From: Pelodera strongyloides
Taxonomy: Eukaryota > Nematoda > Chromadorea > Rhabditida > Rhabditidae
Length of the DNA stretch: 64,000 nucleotides
Direction of reading: 5' to 3'
Assembly: GCA_036852015.1 (NCBI GenBank)
Contig: JAANDG010000213.1
Coordinates: 1 to 64,000, forward strand
Shown: in pieces, positions 1 to 11,362 of the stretch
Layout of the letters: every line of letters starts with the position of its first letter
Position numbering within the stretch: the first letter of the stretch is position 1
Notes under the pieces: generated by a model
The model's database searches: none
What the model was told of the DNA's origin: nothing
Seen by the model: the letters and a program-made list of their open reading frames with translations, nothing else
Position numbers and translations under genes: made by a program

Positions 1-188
1 CTTTTCAATTACAGCTAAAGTACCAACTGGCGTTCATAACACCAATTTACTCGCACAAAAGAAAATTCTCAGAAAAAAAAAAAGATTTATTCACTATTTG
101 AATCCATAAAACGGATCTGATAAGATCAACATTTAAGAAGAAGAAAAACAACCTGATCACGAAATAACAAACGGCAAAAAAAATCAGA

Positions 189-329
189 CGCATTATTCAC
201 CAACACACAGGGAGTCCTCCCTAGGCTCACGAGCGCTCTGACTCTCTTCTGCTCTCGCACTATCTACACACTCTTTAGCTCCCTGGGGAGGCCAGAAAAG
301 GCTCCCTGCGTGTTGGTGAATACGGCCTC
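189..329. mobile_element. CACCAACAC foldback element
   Basis: ATTCACCAACACACAGGGAG at the left is inverted as GTGTTGGTGAATACGGCC at the right. Two relatives lie at 3697 and 39100. Confidence 0.65.
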
Positions 330-637
330 AGTTCTGCAATTATTACTGTGGATATTCAAAACAATGAAAGCTTATCAATAAAATATATTATCATGCGGAT
401 GCGAATAATAATGATTAGTAAACTTGCACAAAAATATAGAAAACAACCGCAATTCCTAATTCCTACAATCCCAACCAACCATACCAAAGCTATAGATGAA
501 AATCGTAATAATGTACTGTAAAATGAGGTCCACTAACACACAAATCTAGTGGTTCCCATCCACAAAACCAGTATACCTACGACACACAAACGCTTGAAAC
601 GCCTTACATTTACCAAAACCTGTGTTACACATGAACA

Positions 638-809
638 TTAAAGCCGTATTGTACCTACGTTGGGAAATTTGCATATGATACGCTTATCCTATATGTCCTG
701 TCCAAATCTGGTGCCCGTCCGGCAAGCTTCCGGCACCAAATTTACACAGGATACATAGGATATGCGTATCATATGCAAATTTCCCAAAGTAGGTACAATA
801 CTGCTTTAA
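638..809. mobile_element. TTAA-ended foldback element, family 2
   Basis: Inverted arms TTAAAGCCGTATTGTACCTA and the complement near 790-809, with shared GGGAAATTTGCATATGATA inside. Related to 57521-57630. Confidence 0.7.
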
Positions 810-912
810 AGCTAATGTAAGTATTCCGACGTGCAATAAATAAATATTCTACATTCTACATCTGATCTATGCGTAAATTTCTACCAAGCAAGTCCTAAAT
901 GCCCTATAATAT

Positions 913-3900
913 TTAATCTGAATCTGATTCGTCCGAAGAATCCGGCGGTAGCAATGCAAATGTGGAATTCTGTGTTGTTGAGGCCTAAAAGTAAAACACC
1001 GATATTTGACGACGGACACCAACACATGATTCCCTGACTTCCCGGCATTGGAGTAATCCTATTCTGAATATTTAATATCATACTTCATCTTATCTCTCTC
1101 ACTCTCTCTTCTCTCTCTCTCTCTCCTTCCTTCCCCAACATATAGAAACACTACATACACATACCACACACTCCTGATCATCCTCCTCATCCGGTGGCAG
1201 TAGTCCCAATCTCTCTGCCTCTTCTATTCTCTCTTGATGTGTCAACATCCGATCGCGTTCTGGAGAACGCACGGGAACTTCGTCGATTTCAGTGGTTGGC
1301 ATGCAAATATCCTAAAACATATCACATAATCACATGACAACATTCACAAAGTATCGCAAGTGGATTGCGAGACTTATGCTGGCCACCCTTTTGTGCCTTC
1401 ATACGGAACACTAGGGGACACAACCTCCGTATAATACATGGAAATCTGTTGTCCTTGTTGTCCATCATACGCTTCGCAAACCACGACCCATATAACTCAA
1501 ATCAGTTCTGGGCCAAAAGTCCGAGCCTAGCAAGTAACCCCACGAAATGCAATTGACATGGAGCAAATAACAAATCTCCACTTAATATAAAACAATAATT
1601 AAATATTTTACGCCACAAGAGCGTGCACCGTTATTCAACCTTAGAGAGTGCACCTTTATTCAGCCTTTATTTTTTACTTCAAGTCTTACCGATGGCACGA
1701 ATCGATCATCCATCCAATGTGGGTCGTTTTGCACATGAGCTTCAGCCTTTCTCACCAGCTCATAGATTGAGCTCATCTCTCGCTCGGCTCCCGAATGGAA
1801 AAGCCGCGAGCTCGAGCTCATTCCGTGCAGAAACCCGGACAAATTAACGAGTTGACTCGGCACTAAAATAGAATAATGAGTATTATCCCACAGTAAATTG
1901 TCAGCCTTGGGTTGTGTTTCCTGAATTAGCTAACGGTGATCACGCGAAATTCACACTGTTTATGATACGCTTCTGATAAATTTCACGTACCACGAACTTC
2001 GCATATCTAATATTCCAATCGGGAGGTTATTCAGCCATGAGCCCTCCTAATTTATGCAATACTCTAATTCCGGTGGTGATTCGCCCGTGAGCTCGCCGGC
2101 GGGGGCGGGCTTAGACTATGACTAACAATGACACCAGTATATTATACAATGATATATGAACAAATGCTTGGGGAAGTCTAATTATGCTCCTAAATAGCAT
2201 AAAAAAGCGTTTGAATCGCAGAATTAAAACACACTCTCGAATGTCTTCAAATCCAGTAGCTGCAGTTCCGAAGGAACTGGCGGTGAATAGGGCAAACGAA
2301 GAATGGCAAACTGATTCTTGTTTACGTCGGGCTTGGCTAATTTCTAAATATATTCAAAGATTATGAATTGAACATTTACAACTCGCTCCTCGATAATTCA
2401 CTGACTGTCCAGAGGCCATATTCACCACTCAGTTCCCCATGGGGAATTCCCCGTCTTTTTCTCTACGTGTCTCACATTTGAATGCTATTTTCTGTCCCCA
2501 GGGACTATTTCCCCGAGGAAATCGGGGGTGGTGAATATGGCCTCAGAGGACCATCGGCCAAAAATCTTTCTCTCCGCGGTTAGTAAAAATGACTAGTTCT
2601 GTTTCCAAATATGCAATATTGATGAAAACAAAGATCAATTTCGCAAGCTAAAAAATAAAAACATACTGATATGAGCAGGTTGACTCCAGTATTAAACAGA
2701 TCTGGGAACGGCCTTCTTTGTTCAAGTTTCTTTCCACGTAAAAGGAACGGACAGACGGGAGATAGGATGACCACAACAAAACGACATTCGGCCACCATTT
2801 CAACAAGCCAACGGGAAGGCTGATCGGCTGAACCGAGATAAATAATTAACCATATAAATTATAAATCGGGGTTATCACTTATCAGTTCTCAGGATCTGAT
2901 TAGTCGAACGCCAAATTCAACTAGGTCACTGTCACTGAACTATCCACCAATCGAAAAAAGAAACAACGGGTACCAGAAATATTATCAAAAAACCGCCAAC
3001 ACAAAAAAAATACACGAAATAAAAAGGAGACAGACAGGGCGAGAAATCAACGAAATGGGAAACGTCGTTAAAAATGGAATAAGCATGACTTACATGTTCG
3101 GACGAGTTCCCGTTGGTCGACAAGCACTCGCGCATTTGCTATCCGCTCAAGACATCGAGCCAGACCAAGGACAACGTCAACGTGTTCCTAGATAATGAAA
3201 ATGTATCCAACGGACAGGGCTACGGGCTACGTTCCTCAACTCATTTTAAGGGCACATATAACTATAACCAATAAGTAAACACCCAAAAATATTCTCAATT
3301 TTCAAATGAACATGAAACTTGATTCAGAGAGATGTTATAACACTGACGACTTTACCATACCATGTCGAGACCTAGTAAAACAGATTGTCGTTTGAACTTT
3401 AGAGTCAAATCTCACGTAATAACAAAAGTACACGGATTCCATACCGGCTTACCTGGAAGTCATCCGCAAAGAGAAAGAGAACAGATGGCGTTTCACGAAG
3501 TTCCACATCCCGAGGATTCTTAACGGCACGCCGTCGGAGATAGGCAATCACCACGCCGAATACCACCAGTGATATTAGGAAGAAGCCTGCACCATAGCAT
3601 AATCACATACATACTCATTCTCATAAATGACAAAAATAAGACTTCACCAAGGCTTTCCTCACCCTACCCGTAGTGAACAGTAGCGAGTTCAGCAGACGCC
3701 GTATTCACCAACACACAGGGAGCCCTCAGTAGGCTCGCCAGCACTCTGAATCTCTTCTGCCCTCGCATTCTTTAGCTCCTTGGGGAGGTCTGGGAGGGCT
3801 CTTTGGGGAGGTCTGGGAGGGCTAAGTGTTGGTGAATACGGCCCCTGATCAAAAGATTTCCTCTTTCCCTTATGCTATTGAGGAAAAATGGGACAGATAA

Positions 3901-6900
3901 GTCAAAAATATCCAGTACAGAGTAAAAACCCACCAATGATTATAAATATCAACACCACGCCAGCGTCCTTGATCGTGCGAAGCGCCAACCAAGCAAAGCT
4001 GGCCTGAAATTGAATAAACAGATGGAATCTTAAAGCGAAATACCAGCCGGTTTTTGAAACGCATCTCAAATATCTGCATTCTTATGCAGTTATGCTAAGA
4101 GGGGTCGAAGTGGGGTCTATTTTTTATTCTAATTTATGCTCATTTGCAATGTTGCATAAGAAAGCCTACGCGATGCATTTAAAAAAAACCGGCCGGTACT
4201 TCGTTTTAATCACTGTAGCCGAGTGAGATACACGTAAATGATAAACAAATCCGACAAGATCAAAACACGATGTTACAGAATCTTCATAAATCAAATACGA
4301 ACTTCTAACACTACTGTTGACTGTTCTATTCCTATTCTCCTCGGTGTTATTTAATAAATAAATAAATAAATATTCCTCTCATTCTCAGGATATAAATGGC
4401 GCGATTACTGTAGAACATCTGACATCCTTTCATCTAACCATAGCTCCTAAATCAAATTACAAAAGTGCTTATTTCCAAACTAACCTTATGACTCGACAAC
4501 GTAAAGTTGACTGGTGTGTGCGTGCAGATCGAACAGTGAGGATTAGTCGGTTCACAGACCAAAGAACAGTCGTGACGGGGAACATATGCAAATACCTGAA
4601 ACAATTTATTTATTTTATACAAATACAACCAAAAGAATGGAAAAATTACTATACGACACAAAAACGATTTGGCATTACTATACTTCACAACTCTCAATCA
4701 TATTCTGAATAAGAACATTTATTGTTGACCGAACATCGATTGGACATTTTCAAGTTTGTTTATGATGAACATGAACTAGTCATACGTTTGAATGAATTCG
4801 AGATTTCGAGAACACATAGAGGCATAGAGAATACATAAAGGTAATTACTTCCACTTATTAAATAGCAAATAGCAATTAGCAATGAAACCACAAACCGTAT
4901 ATTCACCACTAGGAACATCTGTCCACTTTACACCCGTCAAAGGATGAGCAACTGTGAATTCCTAAATGTTGAACACATTAGTCGACATTTCCATCCAATT
5001 GAAACTTGAAACCACAAAGGACAAGACACAAAGTGCGAACCATTCGATACCCCGCAGCCCAAAACTACACGGACCTTACTCTACGAAAACTTATCTGACA
5101 TTAAGTCTCGACATTAAGGGCGCGTACGGGTTGCTCTTTCCGAAAGGAAAACATGCAATTTTATCGTTCGGGTTGGATCTTTCCGAAAGAATTTAATGCT
5201 TTGAGAAAGCAAAAAATACAGTATGAATTTGCACGTTAACCATGTTAATTCATACATTTCGGAAAGAGCAACCCGAACGCGCCCTAAGGGGTGGGAATTT
5301 CCAATATTGGATTACGACTGACTGAGACTCACTGCGAAATCCAACAAATTATAAATATGCTGCCTACCTTGAGAATTGAGAAAGTATTCTGAGCTTGTCG
5401 TCTCTGTGCCACAGCTAGCTTCATCTCCCTCCACGGATAGTCTTGCGGGGGCGCAAAGCTGATCCACACACCGTTATCCTCGCCCGCGTCAACCGAGAGG
5501 AAGGGCGACCAGTGAGCGGTTTGTCGATCGACAGTCTAAAAAAAGGATAAATCAATATTCGTGAAAACTCTACGACTATTTGCTTAAAAGCGCACCATGT
5601 ACGTATCGTTAAGGATTGCGATTGTATAAATATTCCACTATAAACACTCGCTAACGCCATTGAAAACATTTTTGAAACAACTGTTCAGAACATTACGGTG
5701 GCAAATGCACCAAACAAGAAACAAGTCAACAACGTGCTATCGGCAATACTCGAATAAGTACTAATCACCTATCATCTCAAATTTCCTGGTTATCGGTGAG
5801 CAAAAAAAAAGAAAAAGAAAGAAACCCCTACCGTTCCATTCAGATAGGCAATAATCTCCGGAAAAGCATCGGCAAATGAAGGAATCGACACAATTACTGA
5901 TCTTCTGAAAAGAGACACGCTCAAGAGTCAAGGAAAATATTATTAGGTTGTAATAATCCGCTAACAGTAAGGCAAATGTCATATCTCCTTGTTGTGCCTA
6001 TAAAAGACGGTTAATATCTTTTCCTTCACATTTATCTTTCTCATACACACTCAATCAATCCACTAACCTGCAATTCAAAGGGAAAACGGTCGCGTTCACT
6101 CGATACTGTGAGAAGCCAAACATACGAAAACAGCTGTAGCCAAACCGTAACGGTAGCTAAAAATAATAAAAGATAAAGAAATGAAAACATAGTACTTCGC
6201 CGTCACAGTGCTATCAAATCGGACTTCTTCTTGAAACTCAATTCCCTAAATTTCCTTTGATGTAAAGCGGGTAGGCGAGTCGCCTCGAAATCAATAAATA
6301 ATAAACACAAAAAGAACAGCTAATAAACACAAAACGAGGAAATGATAACATAAATAATGAAGGGCTGCAAAAAAACCTACATCAGGTTCGCTTCCATAAA
6401 GATCCAGGCCACGGCAAGGGTATACCACGCTTCCATTGATATGCACCAATGTCTAAAAAACGAAATGATACATGATGCAATGATAAGGCAGTCAATCCAA
6501 TTCAACATAGTAAACGTGTACAGATGAAATGAGAAACTACTAACGACCAATAACACAACATGATTTAGGGACGAAGTTTCAAACTAGGCTAAACCTAAAC
6601 AGCTCACAACATACACATACGCAATATGTAAACCAATAACTAGGATAGGCTAGGAGTTATAATAATATTTATTACGCACACAAAAATGTATAATGTAAAC
6701 GCACAGTTTGTCGAAAATCACAGTTACTCACCTCAGGCTGATGGCAATAAACATCGCTCATATCAGAAGCATGAAGACACTGCATTCGTAGAAAAACCTT
6801 CTCAACGGGTACATGGACTAGCGCAGAAATATTCATTATGACATGGGGTAGGCTGAAATTGGATCAAGATGTACATTCGGATATTCAGAAAAGTAGAAAA

Positions 6901-7558
6901 CTCCAATTTAAACCTTCTCATTAAGTGACAGAGCTACTCAATATAAATACAAGTGCGAAAGGTAGAGATAACCAGAGATAACACAAAAATGGAAAAGTAA
7001 ACAAGATAAACACTTACGCATTAGTGTTTGGTATTATAACTGGTAGCGCTTGAACTGTAAAATCCAGAACACCTGGAGGACAATTTGGTAGATCGGGTGA
7101 TGGTTCAGGGCTTATCTGAAAGAAACCAAAACTAATCGACTGAAAAAAAACTTTTCTCTATGTGCCCTGGAACAAGGGACTCGTATTACAAACTTAAATG
7201 AACATCCATAAAAGCGTCAGCAGATGCGCATTACAATTAAATAATCTCAAAATCCGACACCGCAGCCCAGAAAATAATAGCATACACAAAACATCTCGCA
7301 TCAACTACAACCCTACAAAAAGAAGCAAAATCGACACAAATGTGTTACATACATAAAACAAATTCCAATCAAACTCACTTGATTAAGGCGTTCAAAACAT
7401 TTGCGTGTGTCGTCGAAAACAGTATAGGAAGATTGGGTTGCGGAATTTGCGGATACACTTTCATTGTAACGAATATCCACATCAAAACATGAGGAAGAAA
7501 TTGAAGAAAAACAAAATGGTAGTAATATGCAGCAGAAAAGGGTTGATAGTAACAACAT
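913..7558 (-). CDS. Interleukin-17-receptor-like SEFIR transmembrane receptor, 18 exons, 657 aa
   Basis: Exons (high to low coordinate): 7379-7558, 7018-7115, 6732-6852, 6377-6452, 6068-6156, 5966-5997, 5832-5904, 5368-5535, 4896-4961, 4485-4595, 3934-4003, 3453-3586, 3094-3187, 2667-2827, 2235-2343, 1690-1862, 1165-1311, 913-984. Every junction is GT..AG and the phases close to 1974 nt. Residues 1-23 form a hydrophobic signal peptide. The ectodomain (24-350) is Cys-containing and has N-glycosylation sequons (NES, NIS, NGS, NGT, NFT). One membrane span (about 352-377) is followed by RRR. A SEFIR-like domain (about 396-541) starts with SVLFLFADDF and includes WLVEMVAECRFVVVILSP and a final FLHG helix. 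The tail ends acidic (LLPPDEEDD, then LLPPDSSDESDSD). Known family role: SEFIR receptors bind IL-17-type cytokines and recruit ACT1/CIKS through SEFIR-SEFIR contact. The ligand here is unknown. The start is the ATG directly before the signal peptide; a 5' untranslated exon is possible. Confidence 0.85.
2411..2548. mobile_element. CATATTCACCACTCA foldback element
   Basis: AGAGGCCATATTCACCACTC at the left and GTGGTGAATATGGCCTC at the right, in a receptor intron. Confidence 0.65.
3697..3844. mobile_element. CACCAACAC foldback element with small internal duplication
   Basis: GCCGTATTCACCAACACACA at the left; the right arm repeats TTGGGGAGGTCTGGGAGGGCT. It sits in a receptor intron. Confidence 0.65.
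4030..4209. mobile_element. TTAA foldback MITE, family 1 (receptor intron 10)
   Basis: TTAAAGCGAAATACCAGCCGG at the left, CCGGCCGGTACTTCGTTTTAA at the right. It begins 27 bp upstream of the exon at 3934-4003 (minus strand), so it abuts the splice acceptor region. Confidence 0.75.
5114..5287. mobile_element. Foldback element in receptor intron 8
   Basis: TTAAGGGCGCGTACGGGTTGC at the left; GCAACCCGAACGCGCCCTAA at the right. Internal TTTCCGAAAG repeats. Confidence 0.6.
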
Positions 7559-7858
7559 GACCAGAATGCAATTGTGCGCGCGGGAGACACACCTGAAACA
7601 AACAGAAATAAACAACTTGATAAAATGACGTCAAAAACAGGTTACGAAAGACAGTCCTTCAGCTTCAGGTCCTTCACACATAGAATAGAAGCACATTTTC
7701 ATTCTTTGGGGAAAAGATTCACTATTTGTTTACTATTTCCATTCAGTAGCTTCTTCATTGATAGAAGTATAAACTCGAAAATCTAGAAGTTCAATGAAAA
7801 GAGGATGGGGGGGGGGGCAGATAAAGCAAAATCCCGACCTTTATGAATAAAATGGCTA
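7559..7858. other. Intergenic spacer between the IL-17R-like and MRPS16 genes
   Basis: About 300 bp separates the MRPS16 stop from the receptor start, both on the minus strand. It must hold the 3' end of MRPS16 and, unless there is a distant 5' exon, the receptor promoter. A G-rich run lies near 7807-7817. A potential splice acceptor (TTTCAG) lies just upstream of the receptor ATG on the minus strand, so the first coding exon may be preceded by an untranslated exon. I see no clear TATA box. Confidence 0.4.
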
Positions 7859-10800
7859 TTATTGACGTGCGGCAGCTGCCTCTTCCACTTTCTCAGATTC
7901 TTCCGCCTCTACTTCTTCAACCTAAAATGAATAAAATGTTAGTATTCAAGTCGAGGGTCGAGTCTGATTGACAGATTCACTTCTCAGACACACCGATTTT
8001 CGTCAACGCACAGAAAACTCGACCTCGCAATTTAAAAAAATAAAGGATCAACAAAAATATAAAAACCTGACAGACACACTAAATATATATTTTTGTTTCG
8101 TATTTTTTTTTAGATTTTCGTCAGAGTACAGAAAACTCGACCTCACAATTAAAAAAAAAGGATCAGCGAAAATATAAAAACCCGGCAGTCACACTAACTA
8201 TATATAAATATAAACAGAATGTACTACACACTGACACGAAGTATCAAAAGAGTGTAAACTCAAATACGTTTGAAAAAAAAGACCAACCTTGGGAGCTCGT
8301 TCAGCTTCAAAGGCTCGATTTGTGCTGGCACGGATAAAGGTTTTCGGATGAATTGGGAACAGACCAGAAAGGCCTAAAATTAAGAAAACTATAAAAATAT
8401 TGCAAGAAAATGATAAACATTAAGATATTAAGTCGTAGACATAACTAGTGGTAGTTAAGGCGAAATACCGGTCGGTTTTTGAAACGCATCGTGGCCCTGA
8501 ATTCTTACGTATTTATGCAAAGTTGCTCGATTTTTTTTATTCTGATTTACGTTCATTTGCATAAGCTACACGAGAATGCTGGTGTACTGGATGTGTTTCA
8601 AAAACCGGCCGCTATTTCGCTTTAAACAGTAACGCAAGAAGACAGCTGCAGGCAGCCTCACGCCACGGATGAAAATAAATAAATAAACAATAACAAACCT
8701 AGTAATTCAAGCACCGGAACGGATATATGAGCGTTCCTTTCTCCAATCCAATACTTTAAACGTCCAATATTCAGAGCCACTAGTTTTTCGTTATTCGTAT
8801 TTGGTAGGGGGTCGAATGTGCCGACCTAGATTAAAAGGAACATAATGTGCTACCTGGTGCCAACCGAAACCGAAAAAGTATAATCGAAATTCTCAACTAA
8901 GAAGGTGTTAATAGTCAATATCACATACAAATGAACAATCATTTGGTTCCGATCGTGGAATTACCCTATGCAAATATATCTAGAATTGTATTGATAAGGT
9001 GACAGGGCAAACAAAAGGCCTTAGCGTAAAACACGGTCCCAACCCTAATAACGAAACGTTTTGGTATGATAACGTCCGTGGATAATCAAGCTTAAAGTTA
9101 TGTTGGGGTGACATACGTACATAAATTGGTTCCATTTGGGGGATGGAGAATCGAATAATTTTCAATTGGAAGAATCTTATTATATAAAGTTGGGAGCTTT
9201 GTTTGTTTGTTTGTGCGTTTGTTTGAGTGTACGTTTGGATGATGTGCGTTACGCTCAGGTTGTAGGATTGGTTCAGTAGTTCACGTTCCCGTGCACTGAG
9301 CCATCTCACTTCCCGAGCGCCCCTCTCACAAACGTCCAAAAAAGGCTGCATATGTGGAATATGTGTGGTGTATCGTTCGGGCGCGGTGGCGCGCAGCTCA
9401 TATTAGGAAACAAAGAACACTCACAACTCAAAGAACTACCAAATCACAATCCTTGACAACTTTTTATGAAATACTTTTTTGTAATCACTTCGTAGTCTAA
9501 TTTTTCATTTACTCATTTTACAAAGATTTAGTCGACATATTTTGCAACAAAGCATTGAGTAATTCTCTGCGCATTTCCCTTATTCCCATGAAACGAGCGT
9601 CCAATCTTGAGCGATGTTTCGGTCGAACGAAAGAACATTCAACATAATTTCTTAATTTCGCGTAGTTTTTGCTTTAGTATGGATAATACACGGTATCACC
9701 TGTAACGTTCGACGCCATTCTTTAGTTTAATACAGTTAAGGAAAAGATCTGTGACAATTTTTTTAGGATTTCGGATTTTTTCTGCTTTATAGAGTCTAAC
9801 GATTGGCAGACAGTTTAGGAGGAATACGTTCACCAGTTATATAAAGGGCACACTACAACTATGTTCGATCCCATGTTTAACATTCGTATAGGTTTCAAAA
9901 AGTAAAATAGCGGTCACTTATTCCGCTGCTTTTAGGATTTGGCAAATTTTTTTTAGGTTATAGACTTATAGAGTCCAGCAAGTTGCAGACAATTTAGGAG
10001 AAATATAGTCAACAGAAACTAAGTTCTACCCCCGTGTTCAATATTTGTATGGGTTTCAAAAAAAAATATGAGAGGCTGGAGACTCTTTATATAGAGATGT
10101 TTCTTCCTAACTTATATAGCCCAGCGAAACATTGCGGCGTATCAGCCACGCGATATTAAGCTGCTTTTAGGATTTGGCATTTTTCGATATTATAGAGTCC
10201 AGCAAGTTGCAGACAATTTAGGAGTAATATAGTCAACAGAAACTAAGTTCTAACCCGTGTTTAATATTGGTATGGATTTCAAAAGGAAAAATGAAAGGCT
10301 GGAGACACTTTGCATAGAAATGTTTCCTCCTAACTTATATAGCCCAGCGAAACATTGCGGCGTATCAGCCACGCGATATGAAGCTGCTTTTAGTAGGCTT
10401 CGGCAATTTTTTCGGTTCCTAGAGTAGAACAAGTTGCAGTCAATTTAGGAGGAATACAGTCAACAGAAACTAAGATCTATCCCCGTGTTTGATATCGGTG
10501 TAGGTTTCAAAAGGAAAAATAACAAAGATGAAAACCATTTCGTTTATGTAAATGTTTGCTTCTAACTTATATGTCACAGCGAAACATTGCGGCGTATAAG
10601 CCACGCGCTTATTCCGCTGCTTTTCGGTTTTGGAAATTTTTTGGTCGCTATATTAGTCCAACGATTTACAGGCAATTTAGGAGGAATATAGTCAACGTCC
10701 TAAAATGGGCGAACCAAAACTAAGTTCTATCCCCAGGAAACTATTCTTGCGAGAAATAGTTGCTTCTACTTATAGATATAGCCCAGTGAAACATAGCGAC

Positions 10801-11362
10801 CATCAGCGAATATTGGAAAGACGCCTCAGGCGGCGGTAGCCGACTGGTATTAAAATAACAAGGAAACATGTATAAGGAATAACATTATGCCGGCAGAATC
10901 ACAGATATAAGCGTAAAACGTAAAATCAAAACATAAGTATAAGATAAGAGTGCAAATAATAAGAAAGAGACAAGACATCTACACCAACAACGAATTAAAC
11001 GAACAACGAACCTGTTCAATGATACTTCCCTCTGATCGCCTTCCAAGAGCGCGATCGGGAAACACACAGACGTGGTAGAACGGACGATTCGTACAACCAA
11101 ATAGAGCAAGACCTGAATTGGGACTCATCTCACTGCCCCAATCCCATTTAAAAGAGCACTCATAGACACATTTCGCTTAATTTCTTCGTTAAAGTTGTAT
11201 CACAAACGGCATAGCGTTCATTTGTGATAGTTGATAGTGCACGCTAATTACCGGCAGATCTTATTACGCACAAAGTTGTGCAATTCCTGGTAATCGAATC
11301 ACAATCATAAACATACCAATGGATGGCCGTCCAAAGTATTTGGGAATAACGAGCTTACGCAT
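7859..11362 (-). CDS. MRPS16: Mitochondrial small ribosomal subunit protein bS16m, 5 exons, 140 aa
   Basis: Exons: 11317-11362, 11012-11112, 8699-8825, 8288-8373, 7859-7921. All junctions are GT..AG and the phases close exactly. bS16m is a structural protein of the mitochondrial 28S subunit, needed for mitochondrial translation. Diagnostic family blocks are visible in order: FGCTNRPFYHV (about residues 19-29), TFDPLPN...NEKLVALNIGRLKYWIG, and LLGLSGLFPIHPKTF. The C-terminal tail is Glu/Ala-rich (VEEVEAEESEKVEEAAAARQ), the variable part of the family. The length matches animal MRPS16 (about 137 aa). The start MRKLVIPKYFGRPSIG is the only ATG in frame in the first exon and supplies the usual short basic N-terminus. 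Intron 2 (8826-11011) is much larger than the others and carries a tandem satellite. Confidence 0.95.
8455..8625. mobile_element. TTAA foldback MITE, family 1 (MRPS16 intron 3)
   Basis: GCGAAATACCGGTCGG at the left and CCGGCCGCTATTTCGCTTTAA at the right, with TTAA at both ends. Confidence 0.75.
9730..10830. repeat. Tandem satellite, about five units of 207-232 bp, in MRPS16 intron 2
   Basis: CAGCGAAACATTGCGGCGTA recurs near 10122, 10345 and 10577, with a weaker copy near 10784; CAATTTAGGAGGAATA recurs in step and extends the array to the left. Copies are diverged, so the array is old. Confidence 0.75.

Noticed and set aside
8980..9351. 123-codon minus-strand frame in MRPS16 intron 2
   Set aside because: It lies between well-supported exons, has no splice partners in phase, and its composition resembles random AT-rich DNA.
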